47,157 bases of DNA from an uncultured Eubacteriales bacterium (GTDB lineage: Bacteria; Bacillota; Clostridia; Christensenellales; CAG-138): the NCBI GenBank assembly GCA_902802805.1, contig CADCNE010000009.1, forward strand, positions 1 to 47,157, given 5' to 3'. A model generated the notes under the pieces. The model was not told where the DNA came from and did no database searches. It saw nothing but the letters and a program-made list of their open reading frames with translations. A program made the translations under genes and the position numbers. Positions 15,957 to 25,473 of the stretch are shown here, piece after piece (within the stretch, counting starts at the first letter, position 1; each line of letters opens with the position of its first letter).

Positions 15957-17273
15957 TCATCCCTCGGCGATCTTCTTGCGGATATCCTCCATGCTCCGGC
16001 GGAACTCCCCGTCCTCCTTCATCATGGACTCGATCCGGCCGCAGGCGGAGATGGCGGTGGTGTGGTCCGTCCTGTCGAAGAGGAGGGCGATCCGCTTATA
16101 GGGAAGGGAGAGCATGTCGTGGCAGAGGAACATGGCGATCTGCCGGGGCACCACCACCTCCTTGTCCCGGCGCTGGGACATGAGGCTTTGGAGGGTGATG
16201 TGGTAGTAGTCCGCCACGATCTCCTTGATCCGGGTGGGGGTCACCTCCACCTTGTTCTCCTCGGGCAGCAGGTCCTTGAGGGCCTCCCGGGCGAGAGACA
16301 TGGTGACGGGCTCCTCCTTTAGATTGGAATAGAAGAAAACTTTTGTCAAACTGCCTTCCAGCTGGCGGATATTATTCGGCACGTGCTCGGCGATGAACTG
16401 GATGATGGAATCGTCCACCATCTTCCCCTCCTGCTGGGCCTTGTTACGCAGGATGGCGATACGGGTCTCGATGTCCGGCTCCTGGATATCGGTGATCAGA
16501 CCGCCCTCCAGCCGGGAACGGATGCGCTCCTCCAGGTTGGCGATCTCCTTGGGCGGCCTGTCGGAGCTGATGACGATGGCCTTGCCCGCGTTGTGCAGGG
16601 TGTTGAAGGTGTTGAAGAACTCCTCCTGAACGGACTGCTTGTTGGCGATGAACTGGACGTCGTCGATCATCAGCAGGTCCACGTTCCGGAACCGGTGGCG
16701 AAACTCCGCATTCTTGCCCATGCGCAGGGCTTCGATGAGATCGTTAGTAAAGGTCTCGCTGGTGGCGTACAACACCCGGGCGGTGGGATAGTTCTCCTTC
16801 ACCGCGTGACCGATGGCGTGCATGAGGTGGGTCTTGCCGAGGCCCACGCCGCCGTAGAGGAACAGGGGGTTATATACCCGGCCGGGGGCGTTGGCCACCG
16901 CCTGGGCCGCCGCGTGGGCGAAGCGGTTGGAGTTGCCCACCACGAAGGTGTCGAAGGTATACCGGGGGTTCAGGGCGTAGACGCTGGGGGTGGTGGTCTC
17001 CTCGCTCCCGTCGAAATCCCGCCGCTGATCGGGCAGGATGAGCATCACGTCCACGATCTGGGTGTTGGCCTGCTTGACCGCGATGCGCAGCGTGTCCTTA
17101 TAATATTCCGTGATGGTGGACTTGGTGGCGGTGTCCGGGCACTGAATGATCATGATGCCATTTTGGATGGTGACGGGCTCCAAAACCTCGATCCAGCGAT
17201 TGAAGCTGAGAGAGGACATCTCCCGCCGTATATTTTCACGGGCCAGCGCCCAGATGCCTTTGATCTGTTCCAT
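15957..17273 (-). CDS. dnaA: Chromosomal replication initiator DnaA
   Basis: AAA+ ATPase that binds DnaA boxes and opens oriC. The chosen ATG at 17273 gives MEQIKGIWALARENIRREMS and 438 residues; AGGGAG lies 8 nt upstream, and the in-frame ATG at 17336 would lie in the promoter. Domain I is residues 1 to about 80, followed by a short linker. Domain III has Walker A GGVGLGKTH (141-149), Walker B LMIDDVQF (201-208) and the arginine-finger region RIRSRLEGGL. Domain IV ends with RTDHTTAISACGRIE, a variant of the DnaA signature. It is transcribed toward oriC and dnaN. Confidence 0.97.
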   Translation of the reverse strand: MEQIKGIWALARENIRREMSSLSFNRWIEVLEPVTIQNGIMIIQCPDTATKSTITEYYKDTLRIAVKQANTQIVDVMLILPDQRRDFDGSEETTTPSVYALNPRYTFDTFVVGNSNRFAHAAAQAVANAPGRVYNPLFLYGGVGLGKTHLMHAIGHAVKENYPTARVLYATSETFTNDLIEALRMGKNAEFRHRFRNVDLLMIDDVQFIANKQSVQEEFFNTFNTLHNAGKAIVISSDRPPKEIANLEERIRSRLEGGLITDIQEPDIETRIAILRNKAQQEGKMVDDSIIQFIAEHVPNNIRQLEGSLTKVFFYSNLKEEPVTMSLAREALKDLLPEENKVEVTPTRIKEIVADYYHITLQSLMSQRRDKEVVVPRQIAMFLCHDMLSLPYKRIALLFDRTDHTTAISACGRIESMMKEDGEFRRSMEDIRKKIAEG

Positions 17274-17307
17274 TCCATATTCTCCCTGAGTATACTTGAG
17301 CCTACCT

Positions 17308-17336
17308 ATCATACCAAAGAAAAACCCAAAAAGCAA
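17308..17336 (-). promoter_or_regulatory. dnaA promoter
   Basis: Minus strand -35 TTGCTT (17331-17336) and -10 TATGAT (17308-17313) with a 17-bp spacer. The -10 is about 35 nt ahead of the dnaA start at 17273. Confidence 0.65.
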
Positions 17337-17391
17337 AGGGTTTTTGGAGGAAGAAAGGAGAAAAAAACGCCTGTATCCGGAGTTTTTTTGA

Positions 17392-17439
17392 CAGACACAA
17401 TATATAGACGCTCACCGGTTTTCAGACACAATTTATAGA
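17392..17439. repeat. 17-bp direct repeat pair in the dnaA-hydrolase divergent gap
   Basis: CAGACACAATATATAGA (17392-17408) and CAGACACAATTTATAGA (17423-17439) differ at one base and start 31 bp apart, close to three helical turns. A second pair, TATCCGGA at 17374-17381 and 17455-17462, flanks them. The 312-bp gap holds no gene, and these may be operator or origin-accessory sites. Confidence 0.6.
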
Positions 17440-17533
17440 AGAAAAGAAATGATCTATCCGGAAACTTCAAAGAGGCCAAGCCGGAGGTCCTGCCTCTGTT
17501 TTCACTTGTTTACAAATATTTACAGACCCGTTC

Positions 17534-17562
17534 TTGCGGGCGGGAGGGGTTTGCGGTATAGT
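17534..17562 (+). promoter_or_regulatory. Possible promoter of the hydrolase-signal peptidase operon
   Basis: TTGCGG (17534-17539) and TATAGT (17557-17562) have a 17-bp spacer. The ribosome binding site AAAGGAG at 17568-17574 follows closely, so the leader would be short. This is a weak match. Confidence 0.4.
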
Positions 17563-17585
17563 ATGCTAAAGGAGAATGTGCAACT

Positions 17586-18470
17586 ATGCCTTATTGGTAC
17601 CGGCCCATCGTGAATTCCGATCTCATCGGGGAGAAACTGACCATCCAGCTGCCCGGGTTTCCCGGCGGCAAGGCGGAGAAGTGCTCCATCCATTATATCA
17701 CCCTGGGCGAGGGGGAGCCGCTGCTGCTGGTCCACTCCCTGGGCCAGAGCATCTACACCTGGCGGGACCTCATCCCCTTGCTGGCGGAGAAATACAACGT
17801 GATCGCCCTCGATCTCGTAGGCTCCGGGTTTTCGGGCCGGCCCGTGTCCATGAACTACTCCATGGACGAGATGGCGGACGCCCTGGTGGAGTTTCTCAAG
17901 GCCCTGGACCTCGACCACGTCCACGCGGTGGGCTCGTCCCTGGGGAGCATGTACCTCCTTCGAGCCATGACCCGGTTCACGGAGATGTTCGACAAGGTGA
18001 CGGTCCTCTGCCCCGGCGGGATCACGAAGCAGATGCCCCGGAAGATCCGGCGGATGGCGACGCCCTTCATCGGCCCCTTCGTCCGGGAGGGATACACCAG
18101 AAAAGATGTAAAGAACGCGCTGCAGCAGTGCTACTATGACAGCACCGTGCTCACGAAGGAGGTCCTGGACGAGTATTTTGAGACGTTGGACAGCTACTCC
18201 TCCAGGCAGGCTCTCATGTACTGTCTCAGAAATTTCGACGAGGAGCTGGTGTGGGACGGGCTCAAGGCGAGCGAGCATCCGGTGTTCGTGCTCTGGGGCG
18301 AGGAGGATCGGATGCAGCCCTTCGAGAACCTGGAGAAGGCCCAGAAGGCGCTGAAGAAGGGCGAGTTCTTCTCCGTGCGGAACGCGGGCCACTTCTTCCA
18401 GGAGGAGAAGGCGGACATCCTGGCGGATATGATCGACAAATATATCCTCTATGGAGGGGACGGGGTATGA
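17586..18470 (+). CDS. Alpha/beta hydrolase
   Basis: Serine hydrolase of the alpha/beta fold, 294 residues. The oxyanion region is LLLVHSLGQS (about 47-55). The nucleophile elbow is VGSSLGS with Ser118. The acid is probably in LWGEEDRM and the histidine in NAGHFFQEEK near the C terminus. No signal peptide is seen, so it is probably cytoplasmic. Esterase, lipase, C-C hydrolase and haloperoxidase-like functions are all possible, and the substrate cannot be told. It opens an operon with DUF951 and two signal peptidases, its stop overlapping the next start (ATGA). Confidence 0.85.
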   Translation: MPYWYRPIVNSDLIGEKLTIQLPGFPGGKAEKCSIHYITLGEGEPLLLVHSLGQSIYTWRDLIPLLAEKYNVIALDLVGSGFSGRPVSMNYSMDEMADALVEFLKALDLDHVHAVGSSLGSMYLLRAMTRFTEMFDKVTVLCPGGITKQMPRKIRRMATPFIGPFVREGYTRKDVKNALQQCYYDSTVLTKEVLDEYFETLDSYSSRQALMYCLRNFDEELVWDGLKASEHPVFVLWGEEDRMQPFENLEKAQKALKKGEFFSVRNAGHFFQEEKADILADMIDKYILYGGDGV

Positions 18471-18670
18471 TCGAGAACTTCTCCCTGGGAGACCGGGTGA
18501 TATTGAAGAAGCCCCACGCCTGCGGCGAGAACCTGTGGGAGATCGTGCGGGTGGGGGCGGACGTGAAGCTAAAATGCACCGCCTGCGGCCGGGTGGTCAT
18601 GCTGGACAGGTTGGAGTTTTTGAAGCGAGCCAAGAAGCTGCTGACCTCCGGGAAGGATGAAACATGCTGA
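18467..18670 (+). CDS. DUF951 family small protein
   Basis: A 67-residue protein typical of Bacillota. It has the pattern FSLGDRVILKKPHACGENLW, then EIVRVGADVKLKCTACGR and VVMLDRLEF. Three cysteines (one CG, one CxxC) might bind a metal, but this is inference. It starts inside the hydrolase stop (ATGA) and its last 7 bases overlap the signal peptidase start. The function is not known; the family often lies near the origin or chromosome partition genes. Confidence 0.88.
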   Translation: MIENFSLGDRVILKKPHACGENLWEIVRVGADVKLKCTACGRVVMLDRLEFLKRAKKLLTSGKDETC

Positions 18671-19269
18671 CGAACAAGGATAAAAAGAGGATGCAGAGGA
18701 TGGTGGCCCAGCGGAACGAGCGTCTCAAGGGCGGCCGGTTTTGGGATATTATGGAATATCTGATCACGCTTCTGTTGATGATGGTGCTGGCCTTCTCCAT
18801 CCGGGCCGTCATCTTTGAGCCCATGCGGGTGAAGGGGTCCTCCATGAAGGACACCCTGCAGCCGGGGGACTATATGGCGGTGGAGAAGCTGAGCTATATC
18901 GTCACGCCCATGAAGCGGGGGGACGTGGTCATCTGCTACTACCCCAACAATGACGAGTATACCTGCGTGAAGCGGATCATCGGCCTTGCGGGGGACACCA
19001 TCACCATCGAGGGCGGCGTGGTCAGCGTGAACGGGGTGCGGCTCCAGGAGGACTACGTGACCACCGGCATGACCCCCAAGCACGACGGGACCTATGAGGT
19101 GGAAGAGGGCTGCATATTCGTCATGGGCGACAACAGACTGGTCTCCCGGGACAGCACCGACGGCATGGTTGGGAACATCCCCGCGGAACGGGTCATCGGC
19201 CGGGTGCGGCGGGTGCTGCTGCCGTTCTCCCGGGCCAAGAAGCTGGGGGATATCCGGTACGATATATGA
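18664..19269 (+). CDS. lepB: Signal peptidase I
   Basis: Membrane-bound protease removing signal peptides from secreted proteins. The 201 residues have an N-terminal membrane helix (about 29-50, MEYLITLLLMMVLAFSIRAV). Box B GSSMKDTLQPGDY carries the nucleophile Ser60, and box D VKRIIGLAGDTI the general base Lys103. FVMGDNRLVSRDSTDGMVG is the conserved C-terminal box E. This is the Gram-positive single-helix type. It overlaps DUF951 by 7 bp and the second peptidase by 4 bp. Confidence 0.93.
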   Translation: MLTNKDKKRMQRMVAQRNERLKGGRFWDIMEYLITLLLMMVLAFSIRAVIFEPMRVKGSSMKDTLQPGDYMAVEKLSYIVTPMKRGDVVICYYPNNDEYTCVKRIIGLAGDTITIEGGVVSVNGVRLQEDYVTTGMTPKHDGTYEVEEGCIFVMGDNRLVSRDSTDGMVGNIPAERVIGRVRRVLLPFSRAKKLGDIRYDI

Positions 19270-19823
19270 GCGGCGAGAGCTTGCCTCTGCGGCGGGAAAA
19301 CTGCAGGAAGCTGCACCGGCAGCATACCGTGTGGCGCTGGACGTTCAGCACGGTCCTGGCCGCGCTGTTCATGATCTTCGTATGCTTCGTGTGGTTCAGC
19401 TGGGCGAGGATCGGCAACGATTCCATGGCGCCGACCCTCAAAAAGGGGGACCTGGTGCTGGTGGATCGGATCTACAAGTACTGCTACGAGATCGAGCGCA
19501 CGGACATGGTGGCCTATCGCCGGCCCGGCACCGGAGAGCTGCTGATCAAGCGGGTGGTGGCCACGGGGGGCGAGACCGTCAGCGGCCAGAACGGTTCCCT
19601 GTGGATCGACGAAAAGTACCGGCTGAACGAGGACGAGTACGGTCCCGTGAACACGGCGGATTTCGACGCGGTCACGGTGCCCAAGGGGTACGTGTTCGTG
19701 CTCTCTGACGACAGGCAGTACCTGGAGGACAGCCGGGAGGAGGACATCGGCTGCGTGGCCCTGGACGACATCGTCGGGGTCATGCACGTGCGGATATCGC
19801 CCTCGTTCCAGATATATCAATAA
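19266..19823 (+). CDS. Second signal peptidase I-like protein
   Basis: A 185-residue paralogue directly behind the first. There is one membrane helix (about 27-46, FSTVLAALFMIFVCFVWFSW). NDSMAPTLKKGDLV carries Ser53 and LIKRVVATGGETV carries Lys95, so the Ser/Lys dyad is intact. The box E equivalent is divergent: VLSDDRQYLEDSREED replaces GDNR..SRDS. It may process a special substrate set, but that is inference. The start overlaps the upstream stop (ATGA). Confidence 0.85.
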   Translation: MSGESLPLRRENCRKLHRQHTVWRWTFSTVLAALFMIFVCFVWFSWARIGNDSMAPTLKKGDLVLVDRIYKYCYEIERTDMVAYRRPGTGELLIKRVVATGGETVSGQNGSLWIDEKYRLNEDEYGPVNTADFDAVTVPKGYVFVLSDDRQYLEDSREEDIGCVALDDIVGVMHVRISPSFQIYQ

Positions 19824-19837
19824 AAAAGGCGGCAGGT

Positions 19838-20974
19838 ATGAACGCAGATAAAGAAAAGCTCTCCTATATTTGCTCCCAGTTCCGCATCCCGGGGGAGATC
19901 CTGGTGTACCGCTGGATCCCCAGCGGGCATATCAACGAGGCCTACTACGCCGCGGTGTACGACGGCAAGGAGATCTACCAGCTGCTCATCCAGCGGATCA
20001 ACACGTACGTATTTCGGGACCCGGTGGGCATGATGGGGAACATCGATCGGATCACCGAGCATATCCGTTCTCAGGAGCGGACCATGGAGAAGCGCCGGCG
20101 CCTCCACTTTAGGCATACGGCCCAGAGGAAGAACTATCTGGTGCTGAAAAACGGCGTGGCGGCGGACGAGAACACGGTGGATTTCCAGGACCCGGCGGTG
20201 GAGTTCTGGCGGGTGTACAACTTCATCGAGTACTCCACGTCCTATGAGACCGCGGGCGGGAACCCGGACGTGCTCAAAATGAGCGGGAAGGCCTTCGGCA
20301 AGTTCCTCAGGCAGCTCCAGGACTTCGACGCCAGCTCGCTCATGGAGTCCATCCCCCATTTCCACGACACCCGGTATCGGCTGGACGCCTTCTTCCGGGC
20401 TGTGGAAGAGGATCCCCTGGGGCGGGTGAAGGACGCGGAACGGGAGATCGAGACGATCCGGGCGAACCGGGCTTTCGGCTGCACCCTCTGCGAGAAGATC
20501 GACCGGGGGGAGCTGCCCATCCGGGTGACCCATAACGACACCAAGACCAACAACATCCTCTTTGACAAGGACACGCTGGACCCGCTGGTGATCATCGACC
20601 TCGATACCTGCATGCCGGGGCTCGCCTGCTACGACTTCGGCGACACCGTCCGGTTCGCCGCCTGCACGGCGGAGGAGGACCAGCCGGAGGGCATGGCCCT
20701 GGACCTCGACCTTATGAGGGCGTACACCGAGGGGTATATGAGCGAGGCGAAGGATATCCTGACCGAGGCGGAGATCGCGTCGCTGCCTGTGGGCGCGGCG
20801 GTGATCACCCTGGAGCTCGCGTCCCGGTTCCTCCTCGACTATCTCATCGGGGACAAGTATTTCCGCATCGACTACCCGGAGCAGAACCTGCGGCGCGCCC
20901 AGGCGCAGCTGGCCCTGTTCGCCGACATGATGGCGCATATGGACGAGATGAAGGCGATCGTTAAGGATTGTTAA
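19838..20974 (+). CDS. Phosphotransferase family sugar kinase, NahK-like
   Basis: A 378-residue member of the aminoglycoside phosphotransferase fold. The catalytic loop VTHNDTKTNNILFD and the metal-binding segment VIIDLDTCMPGLACYDFGD match N-acetylhexosamine 1-kinase (NahK) and relatives, which phosphorylate GlcNAc or GalNAc at C1 in host-glycan salvage. The N-lobe has WIPSGHINEAYYAAVYDGKE and LLIQRINTYVF. No other glycan-salvage genes are nearby, so the sugar is not certain. It follows the second signal peptidase by 14 nt and is probably last in that operon. Confidence 0.8.
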   Translation: MNADKEKLSYICSQFRIPGEILVYRWIPSGHINEAYYAAVYDGKEIYQLLIQRINTYVFRDPVGMMGNIDRITEHIRSQERTMEKRRRLHFRHTAQRKNYLVLKNGVAADENTVDFQDPAVEFWRVYNFIEYSTSYETAGGNPDVLKMSGKAFGKFLRQLQDFDASSLMESIPHFHDTRYRLDAFFRAVEEDPLGRVKDAEREIETIRANRAFGCTLCEKIDRGELPIRVTHNDTKTNNILFDKDTLDPLVIIDLDTCMPGLACYDFGDTVRFAACTAEEDQPEGMALDLDLMRAYTEGYMSEAKDILTEAEIASLPVGAAVITLELASRFLLDYLIGDKYFRIDYPEQNLRRAQAQLALFADMMAHMDEMKAIVKDC

Positions 20975-20993
20975 GGAAGGATTAAAAGCCTGA

Positions 20994-21129
20994 TCCTTTT
21001 TCTTGGAAGAAAAAGGACCAAAAAGAACTTTAAGAAGGGATACAGCTGTCGTATGTATAGCTATATCCCTTCTTAAGTTTCTCTTTTTTCGGTCCCTTTT
21101 TTCTCTTTCGAAAAAGAGAAAAAAGGGAC
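20994..21129. repeat. Composite palindromic element, copy B
   Basis: Between convergent genes (the NahK-like kinase and mscS). Stem 1 is TCCTTTTTCTT (20994-21004) with 21007-21017, loop GG. Stem 2 is AAGAAGGGATA (21032-21042) with TATCCCTTCTT (21064-21074), extended outward by AACTTT / AAGTT. Stem 3 is GTCCCTTTTTTCTCTTT (21092-21108) with 21113-21129, 17 perfect pairs and loop CGAA. It fills most of the 169-bp gap and may end both transcripts. Confidence 0.88.
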
Positions 21130-21143
21130 ACAAAATCCAAATC

Positions 21144-21959
21144 TTATTTATCCGTATGCAAGTCCACCTGCTGGTGAGCGAGGGGCAGCGCGTTCTCCGT
21201 GAGTGCCTTCTGGACGGCTTCGTTGAGGCCGAAGTACACGGTCCAGTAGTCGCCGGACTTGAACCAGGTGCGGAGCTTGAAGGTGGGCAGCCCTCCCTCG
21301 GTGACGGTGACCAGCGCCTCAGGGGCGGGGTCGTCAATGACCAGCTCATTCTTCTTGGCGCAGTCCAGGAGCAGCTCGCAGACCTTCTCCTTGTCGGCGG
21401 CGGGGCTGAGGGTCACGTCGATGTCCAGACGCCGGATCTCGTTGGCGTTCAGGTTCTTGATGGCGGCGTTGGCGAGGGCCCCGTTGGGCAGGGTGATCTG
21501 TAAATTGTCTGCCGTGGCGATGACAGTGTAGAACAGGGTCACCTTCTTCACCGTGCCATCATGGGCACCGTCGCTGATGAAGTCGCCCACCTTGAAGGGC
21601 CGGAACACCATGAGCATGATGCCGCCCGCCAGGTTAGCGAGCGACCCCTGCAGCGCCAGGCCGATGGCCAATCCGCAGGAGCCCAGGACCGCTAATATGG
21701 AGGCAGTGGGCACGCCCACGGTGGTGACGGCCATGATAATGACCAGGGCATACCCCAGCGCTTTGAGGGCGCTGGCGAAGAAGCTCTGCAGCTCGGTGGT
21801 CTGCTTCTTGTAGAAGACCGTCTTTTTCGCCAGATTCACCAGCAGCTTTACCAGCCACAGACCTACCACCAGGATGAGCAATGCGGCCACGATCCGCATG
21901 GCCAGCTCCGCAATGTCGGTGCCGATGAGGGCGCCCAGGTCCACTTTCCGTAGAATCAT
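21144..21959 (-). CDS. mscS: Small-conductance mechanosensitive channel, MscS family
   Basis: Membrane channel that opens under osmotic downshock. The 271 residues have three helices. The pore helix region reads GVPTASILAVLGSCGLAIGL then ALQGSLANLAGGIMLMVFRP, which matches MscS closely. The cytoplasmic beta domain FKVGDFISDGAHDGTVKKV and LPNGALANAAIKNLNA follow. An AGGAGG site precedes the ATG. It lies 33 nt behind leuS and probably shares its transcript. Confidence 0.93.
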   Translation of the reverse strand: MILRKVDLGALIGTDIAELAMRIVAALLILVVGLWLVKLLVNLAKKTVFYKKQTTELQSFFASALKALGYALVIIMAVTTVGVPTASILAVLGSCGLAIGLALQGSLANLAGGIMLMVFRPFKVGDFISDGAHDGTVKKVTLFYTVIATADNLQITLPNGALANAAIKNLNANEIRRLDIDVTLSPAADKEKVCELLLDCAKKNELVIDDPAPEALVTVTEGGLPTFKLRTWFKSGDYWTVYFGLNEAVQKALTENALPLAHQQVDLHTDK

Positions 21960-21992
21960 AGTTTTTTCCTCCTTTTTTGCTGAGTATAGGGT

Positions 21993-24332
<2,340 letters not shown>

Positions 24333-24380
24333 GATTGCCTCCTGAAAAATGGGTAGAGAGCCTTGCTTTCTTAATCTATT

Positions 24381-24409
24381 AATGTATAACCTTTGAGAGC
24401 TTTTGTCAA
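24381..24409 (-). promoter_or_regulatory. leuS-mscS promoter
   Basis: Minus strand -35 TTGACA (24404-24409, perfect) and -10 TACATT (24381-24386) with a 17-bp spacer. It is back to back with the lgt promoter; the two -35 boxes are 5 bp apart. Confidence 0.8.
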
Positions 24410-24414
24410 CAAAC

Positions 24415-24443
24415 TTTACAAGGCGGGGCAAGTGTGGTAAGAT
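24415..24443 (+). promoter_or_regulatory. lgt promoter
   Basis: -35 TTTACA (24415-24420) and -10 TAAGAT (24438-24443) with a 17-bp spacer. It sets the lgt start at 24476, because the possible GTG at 24434 lies inside the spacer. Confidence 0.7.
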
Positions 24444-24475
24444 GCAGAAAAATTCCCCGGGAGGCCCCGTTTTTC

Positions 24476-25225
24476 ATGCATCCGTTTCTGCATATAGGAA
24501 ATATCTCGCTGCCCATGTACGGGCTCTGCACCATGGTGGGGACCGTGTTTGCACTGATCGCCGTGTTCCGGCTTAGGAAAAAGGGGTCGCCCCTTTCCGA
24601 GGACAACCTGCTGGACGCCCTCATCTGGGCCATCCTGCTGGGGTTTTTGTGCTCCAAGATCCTGTACTTCATCGTGGAGCCGCCCCAGATGCCCCACAGC
24701 TGGGCGGAGCTCTGGGACCTGATCACCGCAGGGCTGGTATTCTACGGCGGGCTCCTGGGCGGGCTGTTGGGCCTGGTGTTCGTGAGCCTGAAGACGAAGA
24801 AGCATATCATCACCTACGCGGACCTCATGACCCCCTGCTTCTGCCTGGCCCACGCGGGCGGGCGCATCGGCTGCCTCATGGCGGGCTGCTGCTACGGCAT
24901 GGAGTACACCGGCCCCTGCGCCGTGGTGCTGGACGGGGTGTCCCGGCTGCCCACCCAGCCCATGGAGGCCGCCTTCCTGGTGATCCTCTCCGGCATCCTC
25001 ATGGCCATCTATCTCAAGAAGCCCCGCCGGGGCACGGTGACGGGCTGGTACATGGTCCTCTACGCCGTGTGGCGGTTCGGCATCGAGTTCTTCCGGGCGG
25101 ACTTTCGGGGGAACGTAGGGCCCCTGTCCACCAGCCAGTTCATCTCCCTGTTCATCTTCGCCTTCGGCGTCTACCTGTTGATCCGGAGCAGGAAGGCTGT
25201 CAATGATTTTATAACAGAGGAATGA
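24476..25225 (+). CDS. lgt: Prolipoprotein diacylglyceryl transferase Lgt
   Basis: Membrane enzyme that moves diacylglycerol to the lipobox cysteine of prolipoproteins. The ATG at 24476 gives MHPFLHIGNISLPMYGLCTM and 249 residues with about seven helices. FYGGLLGGLLG corresponds to the HGG region of E. coli Lgt (Tyr in place of His). HAGGRIGCLMAGCCYGMEY contains the essential arginine, with a CCYG variant instead of NFINGE. VWRFGIEFFRADFRGN is the third conserved arginine region. The CCYG form is frequent in clostridia, so I call it Lgt, with slight doubt over a paralogue role. Confidence 0.87.
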   Translation: MHPFLHIGNISLPMYGLCTMVGTVFALIAVFRLRKKGSPLSEDNLLDALIWAILLGFLCSKILYFIVEPPQMPHSWAELWDLITAGLVFYGGLLGGLLGLVFVSLKTKKHIITYADLMTPCFCLAHAGGRIGCLMAGCCYGMEYTGPCAVVLDGVSRLPTQPMEAAFLVILSGILMAIYLKKPRRGTVTGWYMVLYAVWRFGIEFFRADFRGNVGPLSTSQFISLFIFAFGVYLLIRSRKAVNDFITEE

Positions 25226-25236
25226 TTGGAAGCATC

Positions 25237-25380
25237 TGAACCTTTTCTTGAAAGAAAAGGTTCAACCAAAAGAACTTAAGAATGGGGCTGTTTTTTGTGA
25301 ACAGTCCCTTTATTATTCTTAAGCTTTTCTTTTTTGGGCGACTTTTTTCTCTTCACCGAAAAGAAAAAAGTCGCAAAAAG
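25237..25380. repeat. Composite palindromic element, copy C
   Basis: Between lgt and parA, same orientation as copy B. Stem 1 is TGAACCTTTTCTT (25237-25249) with 25252-25264. Stem 2 is GGGGCTGTT (25284-25292) with AACAGTCCC (25300-25308), one G-U pair, flanked by CTTAAG / CTTAAG. Stem 3 is GCGACTTTTTTCT (25338-25350) with 25362-25374. Together with parS and the parA promoter it fills the 248-bp gap. Confidence 0.87.
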
Positions 25381-25398
25381 AAAAAAGTCATCCCCCCA

Positions 25399-25414
25399 CG
25401 TTTCACGTGAAACA
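25399..25414. promoter_or_regulatory. parS: parS site 1 (ParB binding site)
   Basis: CGTTTCACGTGAAACA has the full 14-bp palindrome core GTTTCACGTGAAAC of Spo0J-type parS, with one mismatch to the 16-bp consensus at the first base. It directly abuts the -35 box of parA. Confidence 0.95.
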
Positions 25415-25443
25415 TTGCTTTTTCTGACGGGGTACGGTATACT
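25415..25443 (+). promoter_or_regulatory. parA-parB promoter
   Basis: -35 TTGCTT (25415-25420) and -10 TATACT (25438-25443) with a 17-bp spacer. The -35 begins one base after parS site 1, so ParB bound there should influence polymerase. Confidence 0.75.
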
Positions 25444-25473
25444 GAGGCCATAAACGATAAAGGAGAACCGTCC

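Noticed and set aside
17274-17336. Longer dnaA start
   Set aside because: The extra codons cover the -10 box of the dnaA promoter and are not part of DnaA domain I.
24333-24475. T-box leader for leuS
   Set aside because: The predicted leader is only about 40 nt, and no specifier stem or T-box sequence is seen.
24434-24475. GTG start for lgt
   Set aside because: It lies in the spacer of the promoter; the ATG at 24476 starts the conserved Lgt N terminus.
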